Shown here in pieces: positions 1 through 5,382 of a stretch of DNA of 5,382 nt (the stretch's first letter is position 1; each line of letters starts with the position of its first letter). Source of the stretch: Bacteroidales bacterium (lineage in GTDB: Bacteria > Bacteroidota > Bacteroidia > Bacteroidales > Paludibacteraceae); NCBI GenBank assembly GCA_900767385.1, contig CAAFYY010000022.1, forward strand, positions 1 through 5,382, written 5' to 3'. The translations under genes and the position numbers were made by a program. The notes under the pieces were generated by a model. It saw nothing but the letters and a program-made list of their open reading frames with translations. It was not told the DNA's origin and ran no database searches.

Positions 1-1211
1 AAGTTGGTGAAGTTGCGAACTTTAGCAGTATGTTTTGAGTTAACAGCATATTTGGTTTCGATGTTCTCCCATGGATCTGGTTTGAGTTGTTTCAAGCCGA
101 GTGACATCTTGCGAGCCTGACGGTCGAGAGTGAGGATAACAGCCTCAACTTCTTCACCAACTTTCAAGAAGTCGTTAGCAGTGCGGAGGTGTTGGCTCCA
201 GCTCATTTCTGAAACGTGGATCAAGCCTTCTACGCCTGGCATGATTTCAACGAATGCGCCGTAATCTTGGAGAACGGCAACTTTACCTTTGATGTGGTCA
301 CCCTCTTTCAAATCTGGGTTGAGGTTTTCCCATGGGTGTGGGGTGAGTTGTTTCAAGCCGAGAGCGATGCGTTTTTTCTCTTCGTCGAAGTCGGTGATAA
401 CAACGTTGATTTTTTGGTCGAGTTGAACGAGCTCTTCTGGATGGTTTACGCGGCCCCAGCTGAGGTCGGTGATGTGGATCAAACCGTCAACACCGCCGAG
501 GTCAACGAATACGCCGTAAGAAGTGATGTTCTTAACGACACCTTCGAGAACTTGACCTTTCTCAAGACCTGAGATGATATCGTGACGTTGTTGTTCCATT
601 TCAGCCTCAACGAGTGCTTTGTGTGAAACAACGACGTTGCGGAATTCTTGGTTGATTTTGACGATTTTGAAGTCCATGGTTTGGCCAACAAATACGTCGT
701 AGTCGCGGATAGGTTTCACGTCGATTTGTGAACCTGGCAAGAAAGCTTCGAGACCGAGAACGTCAACGATCATGCCACCTTTGGTGCGGCATTTGATGTA
801 ACCTTTAACGATTTCAGCAGCTTCCATAGCTTCGTTTACACGGTCCCAAGCGCGGGCAGCACGTGCAGCTTTGTGTGAGAGCACCAATTGGCCTTTGCGG
901 TCTTCTTGGTTTTCGATGAGCACCTCTACTTCGTCGCCTGGTTTCAGGTCTGGGTTGTAGCGGAACTCTGAGTAAGGGATAACACCGTCTGATTTGTAGT
1001 TGATGTTAACCACAACTTCGCGTTTGTTTACGCTGATAACTTTACCGATAACAACTTGTTTGTCGGCTACTTTGTTGAGGGTTTGGTCATATTGTTTTTC
1101 CAAATCCTCGCGTTCTGATTTAGAAAGAGCTACGCCATTGTTTTCGTAGGCTTCCCAATCGAACTCTTCTACTGCAACTACTGGAGCTGCTGGGTTCTTG
1201 ATTTCTTCCAT
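1..1211 (-). CDS. rpsA: 30S ribosomal protein S1, N-terminal 403 residues (3' end outside window)
   Basis: S1 is the large RNA-binding protein of the small ribosomal subunit; it holds mRNA, especially unstructured U- or A/U-rich leaders, on the 30S platform. Translating from the ATG at 1211 gives an unbroken frame to the window edge. A short acidic N-terminus (about residues 1-50) is followed by repeated S1/OB-fold domains at about 52-115, 138-205, 220-290 and 305-375, with a fifth starting near 393. Domain 2 has the KGGM signature at 144-147; domain 3 has SYGVFVDLGGVDGLIHITD and domain 4 has DYGAFIEIMPGVEGLIHVSE, the typical beta-strand pattern, each closing with LGLKQL. Bacterial S1 of this type usually has six domains and nearly 600 residues, so about a third is missing. 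The start is supported by the absence of any Shine-Dalgarno and a promoter 60-90 bp upstream. It is transcribed separately from the PAS gene ahead of it. Identity is very secure. Confidence 0.97.
   Translation of the reverse strand, partial: MEEIKNPAAPVVAVEEFDWEAYENNGVALSKSEREDLEKQYDQTLNKVADKQVVIGKVISVNKREVVVNINYKSDGVIPYSEFRYNPDLKPGDEVEVLIENQEDRKGQLVLSHKAARAARAWDRVNEAMEAAEIVKGYIKCRTKGGMIVDVLGLEAFLPGSQIDVKPIRDYDVFVGQTMDFKIVKINQEFRNVVVSHKALVEAEMEQQRHDIISGLEKGQVLEGVVKNITSYGVFVDLGGVDGLIHITDLSWGRVNHPEELVQLDQKINVVITDFDEEKKRIALGLKQLTPHPWENLNPDLKEGDHIKGKVAVLQDYGAFVEIMPGVEGLIHVSEMSWSQHLRTANDFLKVGEEVEAVILTLDRQARKMSLGLKQLKPDPWENIETKYAVNSKHTAKVRNFTN
83..362. repeat. 19-bp direct repeat inside rpsA (83-101 and 344-362)
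   Basis: The 19-mer TGAGTTGTTTCAAGCCGAG occurs identically at 83-101 and 344-362, a period of 261 bp or 87 codons. On the coding strand it encodes LGLKQL, the last strand of S1 domains 3 and 4, and similar codons for PWEN follow in both copies. This is the internal domain repetition of S1 visible at DNA level, not a mobile or regulatory repeat. Confidence 0.85.
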
Positions 1212-1229
1212 TGTTTTAAAAAAAATTTT
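1212..1229 (-). promoter_or_regulatory. rpsA translation-initiation leader with U8 tract
   Basis: On the mRNA strand the bases just before the rpsA ATG read AAAATTTTTTTTAAAACA. Eight consecutive U (1225 down to 1218) end six bases before the start codon, where a Shine-Dalgarno would normally sit, and no purine-rich AGGAG-like sequence is present. Bacteroidetes are known to use Shine-Dalgarno poorly and to favour unstructured A/U-rich leaders. S1 binds U-rich RNA, so this may serve both as ribosome entry site and as a target for S1 feedback; the second role is inference. Confidence 0.45.
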
Positions 1230-1270
1230 CTACTAATGGGTTAGACTTTATGTTGATAAAAAATCGGGTG

Positions 1271-1302
1271 CAAAAGTACACTTTATTTTCTTATCTACCA
1301 AA
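1271..1302 (-). promoter_or_regulatory. rpsA promoter, Bacteroidetes sigma-ABfr type
   Basis: The minus strand carries TTTG at 1302-1299, a 20-nt spacer, then TACTTTTG at 1278-1271. This fits the Bacteroidetes primary sigma factor consensus (-33 TTTG, 19-21 nt, -7 TAnnTTTG) at every specified base. Transcription should start near 1263-1267, giving an rpsA leader of about 52-56 nt. The promoter lies wholly in the gap after the PAS gene stop, so rpsA can be transcribed independently of it. Confidence 0.85.
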
Positions 1303-1309
1303 TGATAAG
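1290..1309. repeat. Inverted repeat around the rpsA -33 element
   Basis: CTTATC (1290-1295) and GATAAG (1304-1309) are perfect 6-bp inverted arms separated by 8 bp, and the -33 TTTG (1299-1302) sits in the centre. The position suits a regulator-binding site competing with the polymerase. The stem is short and A/T-rich and has no following T run, so it is not a convincing terminator for the PAS gene. Chance occurrence in A/T-rich intergenic DNA cannot be excluded. Confidence 0.3.
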
Positions 1310-1333
1310 CAAAACATTTTACGAACTTGATTT

Positions 1334-1672
1334 TTACTCGGTTTTCGGCTTGCGGATGTAGTGTGGCATCTCGGCTGGGAGCACCAGAGAGAGCTCTACA
1401 TAGCCAGCAAATTCGCCGTTTTGGTACCAAGGCGACTGATAAATGAGTTTTTTCTGACCGTTTTTTTCGATGGTGTAGGCGTTGACGTTGTGGTCATGGA
1501 GCATGTTGACGAGTTTGGTGCGGGCAGGTTCCGGATGACAGTCAAGAAGAGACTGACCGATGATGTCCTGACCATGCGCAAGGACGTTTTTCGCCATGTC
1601 GTTCATATCCAAGAGTTTTCCTTCAGCATCACAGATGGTGATGGAAAATGGAGATTCTTTCAGGTATTCCAT
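1334..1672 (-). CDS. Small stand-alone PAS-domain protein
   Basis: This 112-residue protein is essentially a single PAS sensory domain. PFSITICDAEGKLLDMND (8-25) is the usual first two strands and turn, where a PAS fold reads a ligand-facing core; IIGQSLLDCHPEPARTKLVNML (38-58) is the helical segment; YTIEKNGQKKLIYQSPWYQNGEFAGYVELSLVL (66-98) gives the last three strands. There is no signal peptide, membrane segment, kinase, DNA-binding or cyclase domain, so it is probably a cytosolic ligand-binding or interaction protein whose output is unknown. The Cys45-His46-Pro47 motif recalls the PAS domain found at the end of DUF438/hemerythrin proteins; that resemblance is from memory. The ATG at 1672 is the only plausible ATG: upstream in frame there is no other ATG before a stop at about 1705. 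No clear promoter or Shine-Dalgarno precedes it. It lies between the aminotransferase terminator and the rpsA promoter. The fold is likely; the function is unassigned. Confidence 0.8.
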   Translation of the reverse strand: MEYLKESPFSITICDAEGKLLDMNDMAKNVLAHGQDIIGQSLLDCHPEPARTKLVNMLHDHNVNAYTIEKNGQKKLIYQSPWYQNGEFAGYVELSLVLPAEMPHYIRKPKTE

Positions 1673-1732
1673 TGTTTGATAGGATTGAGGGGTTTCGGGT
1701 TTTTAGGGTGGTGATGAGGAGTAAGAGTAAAA

Positions 1733-1763
1733 TAAGGGAGGCGCACGAAAGCGTCCTCCCTTA
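1733..1763 (-). terminator. Rho-independent-like terminator after the aminotransferase gene
   Basis: TAAGGGAGGCGC (1733-1744) pairs with GCGTCCTCCCTTA (1751-1763) around a 6-base loop, with one bulged base (1754): a 12-bp stem rich in G/C at the top. In the direction of transcription it is followed by TTATTTTAC, a moderate T tract. It lies 31 bp past the aminotransferase stop and 60 bp before the PAS start. The stem is almost symmetric but the T-rich tail and gene order favour the minus strand. Confidence 0.8.
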
Positions 1764-1778
1764 CTATATTAAATAAAG

Positions 1779-1792
1779 GTTGTTCAAACAAC
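1779..1792. repeat. Short palindrome just after the aminotransferase stop
   Basis: GTTGTT and AACAAC form perfect 6-bp inverted arms around only two bases, CA, two bases past the stop codon. The loop is too tight for a full RNA hairpin (the inner pair would open to give a usable one), so it is either a weak 3'-end structure, a protein-binding palindrome or chance. Confidence 0.25.
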
Positions 1793-1794
1793 GA

Positions 1795-2994
1795 TTATTT
1801 GGTACGACCTGGGTAAACTTTCAATGCTTCTTCCAAGCACTTGATGGCAGCTTTCAAGTCTTCGATTTTCAACACGTAAGCGATACGTACTTCGTCGAGA
1901 CCGCTGTTTGGTGTTGAATAGAAACCAGAAGCAGGAGCAACCATCACGGTCTGGCCTTCGTACTGGAACTCTTCCAACAACCATTGAGCGAAGCGGTTGC
2001 AATCGTCAATAGGCAATTTTACTACAGTGTAGAATGCGCCTTTTGGATTTGGGCAATAAACGCCTTCAATCTTGTTGAGAGCCTCTACCATGCAGTTACG
2101 GCGTGAGATATACTCGTTGTAAACCTCATCGAAGTATTTTTGTGGGGCTTTCAAAGCAGCCTCAGCAGCCAACTGACCATAGAATGGAGGGCAGAGACGT
2201 GCCTGACCAAAACGGAGGGCAGCATTGATGACTTCTTTATTGTGTGAGATGATGGCACCTACGCGAACACCACAGAGGCTGTAGCGTTTTGAAACAGAGT
2301 CCATCAAGATAACATTGTTCTCCAAACCTTCGAGGGTCATCAATGAGATGTGTTTGTTGCCATCGTAGCAGAATTCACGATATACTTCGTCGGCGAAGAG
2401 GAAGAGGTCGTGTTTCAACACAATCTGACGCAACTGCTCCAACTCAGCAGCTGAGTAGAGGTAACCTGTTGGGTTGTTAGGGTTACAGATCATGATGGCC
2501 TTGGTGCGAGGGGTGATGATTTTCTCAAATTCCTCGATTGAAGGCAATGCGAAGTCGTTGTCAATAGTAGTTTTGATTGGAACTACTTTTACGCCAGCCT
2601 GGAGAGCGAAAGCGTTGTAGTTGGTATAGAATGGCTCTGGGATGATGATCTCATCGCCAGGGTTCAAGCAAGCCATCATGCTGATGGTGATAGCCTCAGA
2701 ACCGCCGTTGGTTACGATGATTTCGTCGGTGGTGATGTCGATACCGATTGATTTGTAGTAACTGGTCAAACCCTGACGGTATGATTGGTTACCAGCAGAG
2801 TGAGAGTATTCGATAACCTTGCCGTCGTAGGCACGAACTGCGTCAAGAGCTTCTTGAGGAGTTACGATGTCTGGTTGGCCGATGTTAAGGTGATACACTT
2901 TTACACCGCGTTTCTTGGCTGCTTCAGCATAAGGCACAAGTTTGCGGATTGGCGAAGCGGGCATGATTTTGCCCTTTTCTGAAAGTTGTGGCAT
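1795..2994 (-). CDS. PLP-dependent aminotransferase, class I/II (aspartate aminotransferase-like)
   Basis: A complete 399-residue fold-type I aminotransferase, the usual family length. It moves an amino group between an amino acid and a 2-oxo acid using pyridoxal 5'-phosphate, in the cytosol. Visible landmarks: substrate/N-terminal segment HLNIGQPD (35-42); cofactor phosphate-binding GGSEA (97-101); the aromatic region PFYTNY (121-126) that stacks on the PLP ring; NPNNPTG (171-177) with the conserved Asn; FADEVY (200-205), where Asp202 should pair with the pyridine nitrogen; the Schiff-base lysine Lys236 in SVSKRYS; Arg244 in CGVRVG; and Arg370 in EVRIAY, expected to hold the substrate carboxylate. 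All key residues are present, so it should be active. Substrate (aspartate, aromatic, branched or other) cannot be fixed from sequence. The ATG at 2994 is preferred to Met11 because family members I recall carry a similar MPxxSxxGxxMPxSPIRKL start. It sits alone between two hairpins, with no clear promoter match in the 96-bp upstream gap. Confidence 0.94.
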   Translation of the reverse strand: MPQLSEKGKIMPASPIRKLVPYAEAAKKRGVKVYHLNIGQPDIVTPQEALDAVRAYDGKVIEYSHSAGNQSYRQGLTSYYKSIGIDITTDEIIVTNGGSEAITISMMACLNPGDEIIIPEPFYTNYNAFALQAGVKVVPIKTTIDNDFALPSIEEFEKIITPRTKAIMICNPNNPTGYLYSAAELEQLRQIVLKHDLFLFADEVYREFCYDGNKHISLMTLEGLENNVILMDSVSKRYSLCGVRVGAIISHNKEVINAALRFGQARLCPPFYGQLAAEAALKAPQKYFDEVYNEYISRRNCMVEALNKIEGVYCPNPKGAFYTVVKLPIDDCNRFAQWLLEEFQYEGQTVMVAPASGFYSTPNSGLDEVRIAYVLKIEDLKAAIKCLEEALKVYPGRTK

Positions 2995-3030
2995 AATATT
3001 TTAATGTTTAAAGATTTTACGATATGACTA

Positions 3031-3067
3031 AAACAATGCCGCAGAGTGAATTCTGCGGCATTTGTTT
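3031..3067 (-). terminator. Terminator hairpin after the exported-protein gene
   Basis: AATGCCGCAGA (3035-3045) and TCTGCGGCATT (3052-3062) form a perfect 11-bp stem with a 6-base loop, extended by AAAC/GTTT (3031-3034 with 3064-3067) across one unpaired T. On the minus strand the stem is followed by TTGTTTTAG. It begins 24 bp after the upstream stop codon and ends 36 bp before the aminotransferase ATG, so it should close the transcript of the exported protein. Confidence 0.82.
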
Positions 3068-3090
3068 ATAGATTTCCGAAATATTCTCTA

Positions 3091-4614
3091 TTAGTTGAAA
3101 CGGAAGCTAAGACGCTGTGCGGTCAAATTCTTACCATCGCGTGTATAGAGAAGGAGGAAGCGGTCGCCTTTGAGGAGGAAGCCACTGAAGAGGCTCTTGG
3201 TGATGGCAGAACGTGAAACGACGTGACGTTGTGTGAAGAGGTTTTCGTCGATGCTCATCACGATGGTGCAGCCCATCTTATAGTCGTCGCCATTGAACTG
3301 TTTCCATTCTTTTGGGTTGTCCTGATCCTCTTGGATGATTTTTTTCTCAGGAGCTTTGGCAGGATCTTCTACGTAGTTGGCGAGGTTGTCGTTGAACACT
3401 ACATAGATTTTATCGTTTTGCAAGAATGAGCCGAATGAAAGACCGCATGTCTCGAATGGTTGATCTTCCTGACCTTTGCCCACTTTCATGATTTGGTCTT
3501 TGTGGAACACTTTGTGGCGGAGGATTTCACCGTCTTTTGAGTACTCGTCGTAGATGATGTTGCCGCTATATTTCATGCCATCGCGTTCAACCTGTTGGTC
3601 ACCCAACACAACGATTGTACCGTTAGAGAGTTGATGACAACCAATGATGTGAAGTTTGTATTCCTGGTTGAGGACTACGTCTTCTGGAGTGGTTTTCTTG
3701 CGGGTCTTGAAGTAGCCAGGGAACTTCTGGTTGGCTGTGAACATGATACGTGAGAAACGTGTGTTGTAGCTCATTGAGAAGTTGGCAGTAGCGTTGTCTT
3801 TTGGTTTCTGAGCGAAGTAGCCAGCCAAGACGATTACGTCTGGGGTAGCAGATTCTACCATGCAAGTCTCTTCGATATTACCGAAAGCGATTGGTTCGAT
3901 AGCTGTAGCCACGCTGTCTGGGCAGAGTGAGTACATACGCAATTGGTGATCGCTCTTTGATTTGCCTTTGGTTCTGTATGAATAGAGGGCGGTGTGGAGG
4001 TTACCGTTTTTGTCGAGCAATGCGCCGAGACGTTGATAACCGCGGGTAGCGTCTTCTACTGTCCATTTACCGTTCCAAACTGGTTTGCCGGCATTGTCGA
4101 AGACATAGACTTTAGCACCGTTATAGTTGTTTTCCAAAGTCTGGCTTGCGATGAGAGCAACCTTGGTACCATCAGCAGAGAGCACATAGTCCACAAGGTC
4201 TGATTTGGTGATTTCACAAGGCATAACTTTCTCTGGGAACCAGCCAATCTCGTTTTTCTTGCCTTTGTTGACATAGATAGAGTCTTCGTTGCAATAGAAC
4301 ATCACGAGTTCCTTGGCTGTCTCAATGGCACCGAGATAACGGAAGTTTGAAGGGACAGCGAGATTCAACTCAGTAACTTCTTTTGATTTTGGGTTGATTC
4401 TCAGGAGTTGATCCTTGTACGTTTTCTTGGTGGTGTTGCCATAACGCAATGGATTCTCGATGTAATAGATTGCATCGTTGAATTGATTGAGCGGATTAAC
4501 CAATCCACTACGATCTTGCTTGAGGTTCATAACTTTGCCAACCTCAGTCATGGATTGCGCACTCAATGAGAGTGTTGCAACCAATAACAGCATAGAGCAT
4601 ATAAACTTTTTCAT
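3091..4614 (-). CDS. Exported protein of unknown function, beta-propeller-like
   Basis: A 507-residue protein I cannot assign to a named family. It opens with a signal peptide: KK at 2-3, a hydrophobic core at about 4-18, and a probable cleavage near SLSAQ (16-20). There is no lipobox cysteine and no further membrane segment, so the mature form is probably periplasmic or outside the cell. The rest is beta-rich with recurring units that look like propeller blades, for example LSADGTKVALIAS (145-157) then AKVYVFDNAGKPVW (167-180), LLDKNGNLHTALYSY (199-213), and IYVVFNDN (403-410). Several Bacteroidetes hypothetical proteins I recall share this SxDGxK, VFDxxxxxxW, DxxGN pattern. No catalytic motif is evident and no C-terminal sorting domain is seen. 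The ATG at 4614 is chosen because it starts the signal peptide and lies about 45-49 nt past a predicted transcript start; the longer frame from 4647 would begin with TTG and put a charged extension before it. It has its own promoter and terminator, so is likely a single-gene unit. Confidence 0.85.
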   Translation of the reverse strand: MKKFICSMLLLVATLSLSAQSMTEVGKVMNLKQDRSGLVNPLNQFNDAIYYIENPLRYGNTTKKTYKDQLLRINPKSKEVTELNLAVPSNFRYLGAIETAKELVMFYCNEDSIYVNKGKKNEIGWFPEKVMPCEITKSDLVDYVLSADGTKVALIASQTLENNYNGAKVYVFDNAGKPVWNGKWTVEDATRGYQRLGALLDKNGNLHTALYSYRTKGKSKSDHQLRMYSLCPDSVATAIEPIAFGNIEETCMVESATPDVIVLAGYFAQKPKDNATANFSMSYNTRFSRIMFTANQKFPGYFKTRKKTTPEDVVLNQEYKLHIIGCHQLSNGTIVVLGDQQVERDGMKYSGNIIYDEYSKDGEILRHKVFHKDQIMKVGKGQEDQPFETCGLSFGSFLQNDKIYVVFNDNLANYVEDPAKAPEKKIIQEDQDNPKEWKQFNGDDYKMGCTIVMSIDENLFTQRHVVSRSAITKSLFSGFLLKGDRFLLLYTRDGKNLTAQRLSFRFN

Positions 4615-4637
4615 AGTAAGATATTTTGTCTTTTTTG

Positions 4638-4650
4638 GCTTTGTCAAAGC
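4638..4650. repeat. Palindrome in the 5' leader of the exported-protein gene
   Basis: GCTTTG and CAAAGC are perfect 6-bp arms around a single T, within the predicted mRNA leader 24-36 bp before the ATG at 4614. As RNA it would make only a poor hairpin unless inner pairs open; as DNA it could bind a dimeric regulator downstream of the promoter. Evidence is symmetry alone. Confidence 0.28.
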
Positions 4651-4666
4651 GACATTTTTAACGGCT

Positions 4667-4698
4667 CAAATTTAGCACATTTTTTTCTGTTTTGCAAA
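4667..4698 (-). promoter_or_regulatory. Promoter of the exported-protein gene, sigma-ABfr type
   Basis: The minus strand has TTTG at 4698-4695, a 20-nt spacer and TAAATTTG at 4674-4667, a full match to the Bacteroidetes -33/-7 consensus with the same spacing as the rpsA promoter in this window. Transcription should begin near 4659-4663. It lies in the 124-bp gap after the U32 gene, so the exported protein does not depend on read-through from that gene. Confidence 0.85.
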
Positions 4699-4700
4699 AC
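4689..4700. repeat. Perfect 12-bp palindrome over the -33 element
   Basis: GTTTTGCAAAAC is a perfect uninterrupted palindrome, and the -33 TTTG of the promoter lies inside it (4698-4695). An operator placed here would block sigma contact. It is short and A/T-rich apart from its centre and ends, so chance is a real alternative. Confidence 0.3.
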
Positions 4701-4731
4701 TTCAGCCAATTAATCTCATTCTCCTGTCTAT

Positions 4732-4749
4732 TTGATAGTTAGCTATCAA
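4732..4749 (-). terminator. Weak hairpin spanning the U32 gene stop codon
   Basis: TTGATAG (4732-4738) and CTATCAA (4743-4749) form a 7-bp stem with a 4-base loop, TTAG, that includes the stop codon. In the direction of transcription it is followed by ATAGACAGG and not by a T run, so it is not a standard intrinsic terminator; it may be a 3'-end stabilising structure or chance. No better terminator for the U32 gene is visible before the next promoter. Confidence 0.25.
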
Positions 4750-5382
4750 TTTCCGTTTTCTCCATCTTATAGAGTCGGTCATTTCGGTGTACGATTTGTC
4801 CTACTTTGATAGAAAAATAGCACCCTTTCTCTACCTTTTCAACGGGATCGCGGTCTGTACGAATGTCTTCCGCAACACCCTCAACAGCGCCTGTGGTAGC
4901 ACCGGTAATGAGGTACTCGTCGCCCACCTTGAGGTCCTGTGTCTCGAGATAGAATTCGGCCACGCCGAGCTTGGAGAAATAGTTGGTGCAACGACCGATA
5001 TAGACTTTCTTGCGGGTAGCCTGTGAGCCATAGACCGGACTCCATTCGCCCAGTCGCTGACCGAGGTAGTAGCCATTCCAGAATCCGCGATTGAAGACGC
5101 GGGCAAGGCGTTCGTCCCAGACAGCAATTTTCTCTTCGGAATAGGTGCCGTCGATGATGCTGTTGAGTGCTTCGTTGTAGCATTCCACCACGTTGCGCAC
5201 ATAGTCGGCACCACGGGCACGACCTTCTATCTTGAGGACACGCACACCGGCATCAACCATCTTATTGAGGAAATGAATGGTCTTCAAATCCTTAGGAGAC
5301 ATGATATATTGATTCTCCACGTCAAGTTCTATGTCGGAGGATTTGTCGGTCACGGTGTAGCCATGACGGCAAACCTGCATGC
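4739..5382 (-). CDS. U32 peptidase-family protein, C-terminal part (TrhP/YegQ-like)
   Basis: The last 213 residues of a protein whose start lies beyond the window. The first visible Met (5380) is internal: the frame is open upstream and the two edge bases GC fit a preceding Cys codon, giving C-MQVC-R as in the conserved CxxxCR of U32 proteins. Counting from that Met: Cys4-Arg5, then YIMSPKDL (25-32) and VRVLKIEGRARG (46-57), the hallmark PKDL and KIEGR motifs, then YVRNVVECYNEAL (60-72). After a linker comes FNRGFWNGYYLG (96-107) and a C-terminal beta-barrel-like domain (about 122-206). Family members were first described as collagenases, but TrhP/YegQ-type proteins act in tRNA 5-hydroxyuridine (wobble U34) formation and relatives UbiU/UbiV bind 4Fe-4S clusters through conserved Cys. 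A tRNA-modification role is thus more likely than proteolysis, though the subfamily cannot be settled from this half. Translation ends at TAA 4741-4739. Confidence 0.9.
   Translation of the reverse strand, partial: MQVCRHGYTVTDKSSDIELDVENQYIMSPKDLKTIHFLNKMVDAGVRVLKIEGRARGADYVRNVVECYNEALNSIIDGTYSEEKIAVWDERLARVFNRGFWNGYYLGQRLGEWSPVYGSQATRKKVYIGRCTNYFSKLGVAEFYLETQDLKVGDEYLITGATTGAVEGVAEDIRTDRDPVEKVEKGCYFSIKVGQIVHRNDRLYKMEKTEIDS

Noticed and set aside
83..362. Direct repeat as a possible mobile-element or recombination footprint
   Set aside because: The period is 87 codons and the copies encode the same strand of consecutive S1 domains, so protein repetition explains it.
216..572. Plus-strand open frame of 118 codons
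   Set aside because: It runs antisense to rpsA, whose S1 domains 3 and 4 are unmistakable over the same bases; no promoter or family resemblance on the plus strand.
1361..1714. Plus-strand open frame of 117 codons opposite the PAS gene
   Set aside because: The minus-strand PAS reading has a recognisable domain, whereas this one has low-complexity V/F-rich sequence typical of an antisense shadow.
2965..2994. Alternative aminotransferase start at Met11 (2964)
   Set aside because: The ten residues before it resemble the N-terminus of other family members as recalled, and the ATG at 2994 is in the usual place for the family length.
4615..4647. Upstream extension of the exported protein starting at 4647
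   Set aside because: The first codon would be TTG, it would add eleven mostly charged residues before a complete signal peptide, and would start inside the predicted leader; ATG at 4614 is better.
4831..5220. Minus-strand open frames overlapping the U32 gene in other frames
   Set aside because: Both overlap the U32 frame, which carries conserved PKDL and KIEGR motifs; the alternatives show no family features.
1..5382. CRISPR array, tRNA/rRNA gene, insertion sequence, toxin-antitoxin or defence genes
   Set aside because: No regularly spaced repeats, cloverleaf-like sequence, transposase motif or defence-type domain was seen on either strand; the content is ordinary core genome plus one unknown exported protein.

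Overview
The window looks like a core-chromosome segment from a member of the Bacteroidales (Bacteroidetes; a Bacteroides/Prevotella-type organism, genus not resolvable here). Three things point there: two exact matches to the Bacteroidetes sigma-ABfr promoter (TTTG, 20-nt spacer, TAnnTTTG); starts preceded by A/T-rich leaders with no Shine-Dalgarno sequence; and proteins that read like Bacteroidales versions of their families (a six-S1-domain type S1, an SKRYS-type aminotransferase, a U32 protein of the kind seen next to tRNA-modification genes).

All five genes are on the minus strand, so transcription runs from high to low coordinates. In that order: (1) 5382-4739, the C-terminal part of a U32 peptidase-family protein (TrhP/YegQ-like), cut by the window edge; (2) 4614-3091, an uncharacterised exported protein with a signal peptide and beta-propeller-like sequence, with its own perfect promoter and a strong downstream terminator hairpin; (3) 2994-1795, a complete class I/II PLP-dependent aminotransferase, also followed by a strong hairpin; (4) 1672-1334, a small stand-alone PAS-domain protein; (5) 1211-1, the first 403 residues of ribosomal protein S1 (rpsA), driven by its own perfect promoter.

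The genes do not form one obvious pathway. Gaps of about 96 to 124 bp, hairpins after genes 2 and 3, and separate promoters before genes 2 and 5 suggest mostly single-gene transcription units. No mobile element, CRISPR array, tRNA or rRNA is visible, and no stretch over 300 bp lacks a gene.

I do not see a clear new multi-gene system. The points most worth a second look are a U8 tract placed where a ribosome binding site would be in front of rpsA (a possible S1 autoregulatory site), inverted repeats overlapping the -33 elements of both promoters, the lone PAS protein with a Cys-His-Pro motif, and the exported protein of unknown function.
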